Of a stretch of 64,000 nt of DNA, positions 60,079-64,000 are shown in pieces. The first letter of the stretch is position 1, and every line of letters starts with the position of its first letter. The notes below the pieces were generated by a model. It was given only the letters and a program-made list of their open reading frames with translations, was not told the origin of the DNA and ran no database searches. The position numbers were made by a program, and so were the translations under genes. Origin of the DNA: Gossypium raimondii (lineage: Eukaryota > Streptophyta > Magnoliopsida > Malvales > Malvaceae); the NCBI RefSeq assembly GCF_025698545.1, contig NC_068567.1, positions 3,410,001 through 3,474,000 on the forward strand, in the 5' to 3' direction.

Positions 60079-62169
60079 ATGGATGTGAGTGAGTGTGAGA
60101 GTAGGACAGAGGGGGAGACCATGGAACTTCAACATTTCAGTCATCCACATCCTTTGGTCTCCTTTAAATATCAGACTGTTGCACGCGAAGAAGTAGACCC
60201 AGAAGCAGTTCGTTGCCTTGGGTGTGAGAAACCTGTAGAGGGCTGGAGCTATGGCTGCAATCAATGTGAGTTTTATCTTCATAAGGGATGTGCTGAGTTA
60301 GAGTTAGCCCCCAAGATTCAGAATCCCTTCCACCCCAAACACCCTCTCACTCTTTTGCCAAATTCACCTCAGTCTAGGTCAGGATTTTGCGATTTGTGTG
60401 GTAAGAATTATGGGGGATTTGTTTATTATTGTAATGATTGTAATTTCGATCTGCACATCAATTGTGCTTTGCTTCAATCATCCATTGCTGCAAATTTTCC
60501 TAATTCTTTGCACCCCCATTCTTTACATTTCATTCAAAACTATAACAAGGAAGTTGAGCCTGATTGCCCCGGGTGTCAAAAACCAATATCTGGTCCATTT
60601 TACCACTGTTCAGATTGCACTTATCCTACATTCTTTAACCTTCATAAGGAATGTGCTGAACTACCCTTTGAGATTAATCACCCCTGTGATCGTAAGCATC
60701 CTCTTACTCTCTTGCCACAACCGCCAACTCATCCCCAGAAATGTAGTTGCTATTTGTGCAGAATCCAATGGAAGGGGTTTGTTTATTCCTGCTCTCTATG
60801 CAACTTTGATCTTTCACTTGATGATTTTCTTTTTTCACCACCAACAATCACAGTTGCAAGTCATGAACATCCGTGGATGCTTGTATCTAGAAAAATGTGG
60901 TTTGTTTGTGATTTTTGTGGCACTGACGGGGATCACTCCCCCTATTTCTGTGGTACCTGTGTACTTTTTGTCCACAAGAATTGCATTTCATTGCCATGCA
61001 ACATCAGGATAACACGACATTGTCACGTGATTTGTTTTTCATATTCTTTTCAACAAAATCAAGTTGAAGATTGTATGTGCAGAATTTGTTACACGGAAGT
61101 TGATACAAGTTATGGTAGGTATTGTTGTTCTGCTTCCGGTTGTGATTATATTGCTCATGCACATTGTGCAACCAATAAATCAATTTGGGATGGAACAATT
61201 ATCAAGGACGGCTATGATGAGAGGCATGGTCCTTCGAATTTGCTTACTGATGTTGTTGAACAAATTCGTATTGGAGAGCTAATGGTAGCAAGTGAGATCA
61301 AGCATTCCTATCATGATCATAATTTAAGACTCACTTTTAGTGGGAAGACCAAAGATGATGATAGTCAGTGCGATGGGTGCACGAGACCTATATCAACTCC
61401 GTTTTATAGTTGTGAGCAATGCAAGTTCTTTCTCCACAAAGATTGCGCTGAATTGCCTAAAGAAATGCCACACCCCTTTCACAAGCATTTGCTTACTCTC
61501 GTGAACTCACACGGTGGGGGTGGTTATTCACGGTGCGATGCTTGTGATCGTCTATATCAAGGATTTAGCTACGAATGCTACAAAAGAGATTGCAGGTTCA
61601 AAATTGACATTCAATGTATGTTATTGTCGGACACCTTGAAGCACCCAAGTCATGAGCATTCACTCTTTCTTGTCCACAACAACGACGGAACAAGTTGCAG
61701 TGCTTGTTTCAAAAGACTATACCTGGGGGAAGTTGCATATATATGCATGAAGCGCTGTGATTTCAGGTTACATGTAGGTTGTGCAACACTACCACTCACT
61801 GCTTGGTACAAGTATGACAGGCATGCTCTTACTTTGACTTTTTCTGATGATTCTGAGCCTTCTCAACTTTACTGCGATCTCTGTGAAAAAGAAAGAGAGC
61901 CAAAGGATTGGTTTTACTACTGTGCTGATTGTGATAACTCTCTTCATCTCAATTGTGTTATCGGGGATCTCCCATATTTGAAGCTTGGGAACAAATTGAA
62001 GCATTATAGGCATAAACATCCATTCACTATGGTAAAAAACATCTGGAATTGCCCTCCATGTAAGGCATGTGGTGAGGTTTGCAATGGACAGGCCCTAGAA
62101 TGTAAAGAATCTGAATGCAACTTTACCGTCCATTGGTATTGCTGTAGGGATCTCCAGAGAATCATTTGA
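60079..62169 (+). CDS. DC1-4: intact DC1 (Cys/His-rich C1-like) protein, 696 aa, single exon
   Basis: One uninterrupted frame from MDVSECESRTEGE to a TGA at 62167-62169. I count about eleven C1-like modules. Examples: CLGCEKPVEGWSYGCNQC (~50-70), CDLCGKNYGGFVYYCNDC, CPGCQKPISGPFYHCSDC, CYLCRIQWKGFVYSCSLC, CDFCGTDGDHSPYFCGTC, a CRICYTEVDTSYGRYCC module resembling ZZ/PHD fingers, CDGCTRPISTPFYSCEQC and CDLCEKEREPKDWFYYC. The last is CKACGEVCNGQALEC. Each module should hold two zinc ions through Cys/His. No signal peptide or membrane segment is seen, so a cytosolic or nuclear location is likely. Single-exon DC1 genes in tandem arrays are common in plants. Biochemical role unknown; relatives are linked to stress and hormone responses. 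Confidence 0.93.
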   Translation: MDVSECESRTEGETMELQHFSHPHPLVSFKYQTVAREEVDPEAVRCLGCEKPVEGWSYGCNQCEFYLHKGCAELELAPKIQNPFHPKHPLTLLPNSPQSRSGFCDLCGKNYGGFVYYCNDCNFDLHINCALLQSSIAANFPNSLHPHSLHFIQNYNKEVEPDCPGCQKPISGPFYHCSDCTYPTFFNLHKECAELPFEINHPCDRKHPLTLLPQPPTHPQKCSCYLCRIQWKGFVYSCSLCNFDLSLDDFLFSPPTITVASHEHPWMLVSRKMWFVCDFCGTDGDHSPYFCGTCVLFVHKNCISLPCNIRITRHCHVICFSYSFQQNQVEDCMCRICYTEVDTSYGRYCCSASGCDYIAHAHCATNKSIWDGTIIKDGYDERHGPSNLLTDVVEQIRIGELMVASEIKHSYHDHNLRLTFSGKTKDDDSQCDGCTRPISTPFYSCEQCKFFLHKDCAELPKEMPHPFHKHLLTLVNSHGGGGYSRCDACDRLYQGFSYECYKRDCRFKIDIQCMLLSDTLKHPSHEHSLFLVHNNDGTSCSACFKRLYLGEVAYICMKRCDFRLHVGCATLPLTAWYKYDRHALTLTFSDDSEPSQLYCDLCEKEREPKDWFYYCADCDNSLHLNCVIGDLPYLKLGNKLKHYRHKHPFTMVKNIWNCPPCKACGEVCNGQALECKESECNFTVHWYCCRDLQRII

Positions 62170-62660
62170 ATGATATTCCACTCAAGTTTAAGAAACAGAG
62201 AAGGCACAATATGAGAGATGTGTTGTGTTCTGCGTAACCACACATCTTTATCTTTCACTTTTCTATTTGATTCTTATCTAAAATACTAAAATAATGAACA
62301 TAATGTTGAGTTTGGAAATTTAAATAGAAAATCATTCCTCCATTCATAAAATTGTGAGTGAATGTTAAGACCATGAAATGTATAAATGGTTTCTCAATTT
62401 TATTTATCTAAAATCCTAAATTTAGCATTTAAAGATCGAATTTGGTATATCTATACATGTTTATTTACTTATTTATTATTTTTAAAAAGTGGAAATGTAT
62501 GAGGTTTGTGACATAAATCAATCAAGATTTTGTGACCTTAAATCAACCAGCCATAAAAAAAGTGTACATATGTTTTAGCTTTACAATGTAGGTTCATTTT
62601 ATTTCACCTAATCAGTAAACATTTGTACTCCATATTCAAAATAATATTATTATGCCTAAA
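62170..62660. repeat. DC1 3' flank, copy 3
   Basis: Matches the flanks after DC1-1 and DC1-2, but lacks about 100 bp just after TTGTGTTCTGCG. It ends near 62660, where the segment shared with 58244 begins. Confidence 0.8.
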
Positions 62661-62678
62661 TAATCTGTGTGCTTAGTG

Positions 62679-62934
62679 CCACAATGACACTTGCATACAC
62701 CACAGCTCATGACACCAATCGAAGAAAATATCAACTTGAAGATATCATCCCATGTTATCGAATTGTGAGCAACCCTTAGAAACTAAATAAACACCATAAA
62801 AGAAGCATCGAACATGGCAGCAATGCAATAACGGCAAACCTATTGCCTGCATGAGTCTTTAATTACAACCCCAAAAATCTTATACCAAAACAAGGAGCAA
62901 CATCAAAAGACCTTCATAATTAAACACTCTTAAA
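62679..62934. repeat. Second copy of the 58244-58506 repeat
   Basis: Same orientation and nearly the same sequence as 58244-58506. It sits between the DC1-4 3' flank and the DC1-5 upstream region, where it replaces other sequence. Confidence 0.8.
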
Positions 62935-63122
62935 ATTGAATGTTCCAGATTCTTATCCTTAGAATGGAAATGCTTGGGGTATTATGGGAAAAATATTAAC
63001 ATATAGTCTCACAAGTCAACGACGAAAATGATTCTTCTCTTTATGAAGAACAAGAGCAAGAACTAATGAAGTATACCACAAAGGCTGGAGTAAAGTGAAG
63101 CAAAATCAAGTGTTTTCTTGTA

Positions 63123-63880
63123 ATGGATGTGAGTGAATGTGAGAGTAGGACAGAGGAGGAGACCATGGAACTTCAACTTTTCAGTCATCCACATCCTTTG
63201 GTCTTCTTCAAATATCAGACTGTTGTAAGCAAAGAAGTAGATCCAGAAGCAGCTCGTTGCTTTGGGTGTGAGAATCCTTTAGAGGACCGGAGCTACGGCT
63301 GCAATCAATGTAAGTTTTACCTTCATAAGGGATGTGCTGAGTTAGAGTTAGTCCCCCGGATTCAACATCCCTTTCACCTACAACACCCTCTCACATTTTT
63401 CCCACAATCACCTTATCAGGGTGAATACGTGCTTGTGTGGCGGAATATTCTGGGGATTTGTTTATCATTGTGGTTCTTGTTTATTTGATCTGCACATCAA
63501 TTGTGCTTTGCTTCAATCATCCATTGCTACAAATTTTCCTAATTCTTTGCACCACCATCCTTTACACTTCATTCAAGACTACAAGGAGGAAGTTGAGCGC
63601 GATTGATCCGGATGTCAGAAACCATTATCTGGTCCGATTTGCCATTGTATAGATTGTTCTTATCCTACATTCTTTACCTTCATAAGGAATGTGCTGAACT
63701 ACCCCTAGAAATTAATCACCCATGTGACCGTAAGCATCCCCTTACTCTTTTGCCCCAACGACCTGCACATCCCGAGAAATGTAGTTGCTATTTGTGCAAA
63801 ATCCAATGGAGCGGGTTTGTTTATTCCTGCTCGCTTTGCAACTTTGAGGTTTCAGTTGATGATATTTTTTCACCACCAAC
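63123..63880 (+). pseudogene. DC1-5: broken and truncated DC1 gene
   Basis: Starts MDVSECESRTEEE, like DC1-4, and is open to 63488. In module 2 an indel near 63419-63445 shifts the frame. A TGA replaces the Cys codon at 63603-63605 (ERD then stop; DC1-2 has ERDCSGC). One base is missing near 63676 in the phrase TTCTTTACCTTCATAAGG. The sequence then follows module 4 (CYLCKIQWSGFVYSCSLC) and jumps at SPPT into the shared 3' flank at ~63880. Modules 5-11 are therefore deleted. It is closer to DC1-2 than to DC1-4 in modules 3-4. Confidence 0.87.
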
Positions 63881-64000
63881 AAGATTTTGTGACATAAATC
63901 AATCAAGATTTTGTGACCTTAAATCAACCAGCCATAAAAAAAAAATAGTGTACATATGTTTTAGCTTTACAATTTAGGTTCATTTTATTTCACTTAATCA
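63881..64000. repeat. DC1 3' flank, copy 4 (runs off the window)
   Basis: Matches the flank at 45470-45560 and 62510-62620 (TTTTGTGACCTTAAATCAAC). The rest lies beyond the window. Confidence 0.8.

Noticed and set aside
1-64000. tRNA, rRNA or microRNA genes
   Set aside because: No tRNA or rRNA signature was recognised by eye. The strong hairpins found all coincide with MITEs. A covariance-model or small-RNA search would be decisive.

Overview
The window is nuclear DNA of a flowering plant. Its genes are split by GT-AG introns, it carries dense MITEs and LTR retrotransposon remnants, and the families present are plant families (BLISTER, tau-class GST, Ole e 1-like, DC1). The repeats, especially the long LTR starting TGTAACACCCC and the GGCCCGG-rich hAT MITEs, resemble those I know from cotton (Gossypium, Malvaceae). 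The species is an inference.

Layout. 1-551: 5' part of an Ole e 1-like secreted protein gene (minus strand, runs off the left edge). 552-8200: intergenic DNA built of transposon remnants, including a 2.7-kb solo LTR with a perfect target-site duplication and a GC-rich hAT MITE nested in a long inverted-repeat element. 8568-16856: a complete 13-exon BLISTER-like gene (plus strand), with two MITEs in intron 7. 18633-30471: an 18-exon, probably plastid-targeted C2-domain class-3 lipase gene (minus strand), tail to tail with BLISTER; as read here its third exon carries a one-base frameshift. 31785-33610: an intact two-exon tau-class GST gene (minus strand) with a hAT MITE in its intron.

36.4-64 kb: a rearranged tandem array. 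A block of gene remnants (GST C-terminal fragment, ribosomal protein L13a fragment, RPN2 fragment) occurs twice, near 36.6-38.3 kb and 54.9-58.8 kb. Around these lie five copies of a DC1 (Cys/His-rich C1-like) gene: DC1-1 (39.1-40.2 kb, 5' truncated, frameshifted), DC1-2 (49.8-51.9 kb, one frameshift), DC1-3 (52.6-53.4 kb, truncated at both ends), DC1-4 (60.1-62.2 kb, intact, 696 aa) and DC1-5 (63.1-63.9 kb, broken). A young but coding-defective Ty1/copia element sits just after DC1-1. A second solo LTR, a MULE-like element and another hAT MITE mark later insertions; the duplicated copies supply empty sites that confirm two of them.

The intact or nearly intact genes (BLISTER, lipase, GSTU, Ole e 1-like, DC1-4) do not form a pathway. 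BLISTER is a Polycomb/stress regulator, the lipase acts on plastid or membrane lipids, the GST detoxifies, and DC1 proteins are candidate signalling or stress proteins. No prokaryote-type system, CRISPR array, tRNA or rRNA gene was seen. The most notable features are the DC1 birth-and-death array, its duplicated chimeric pseudogene block, and the apparent frameshift in the lipase gene.
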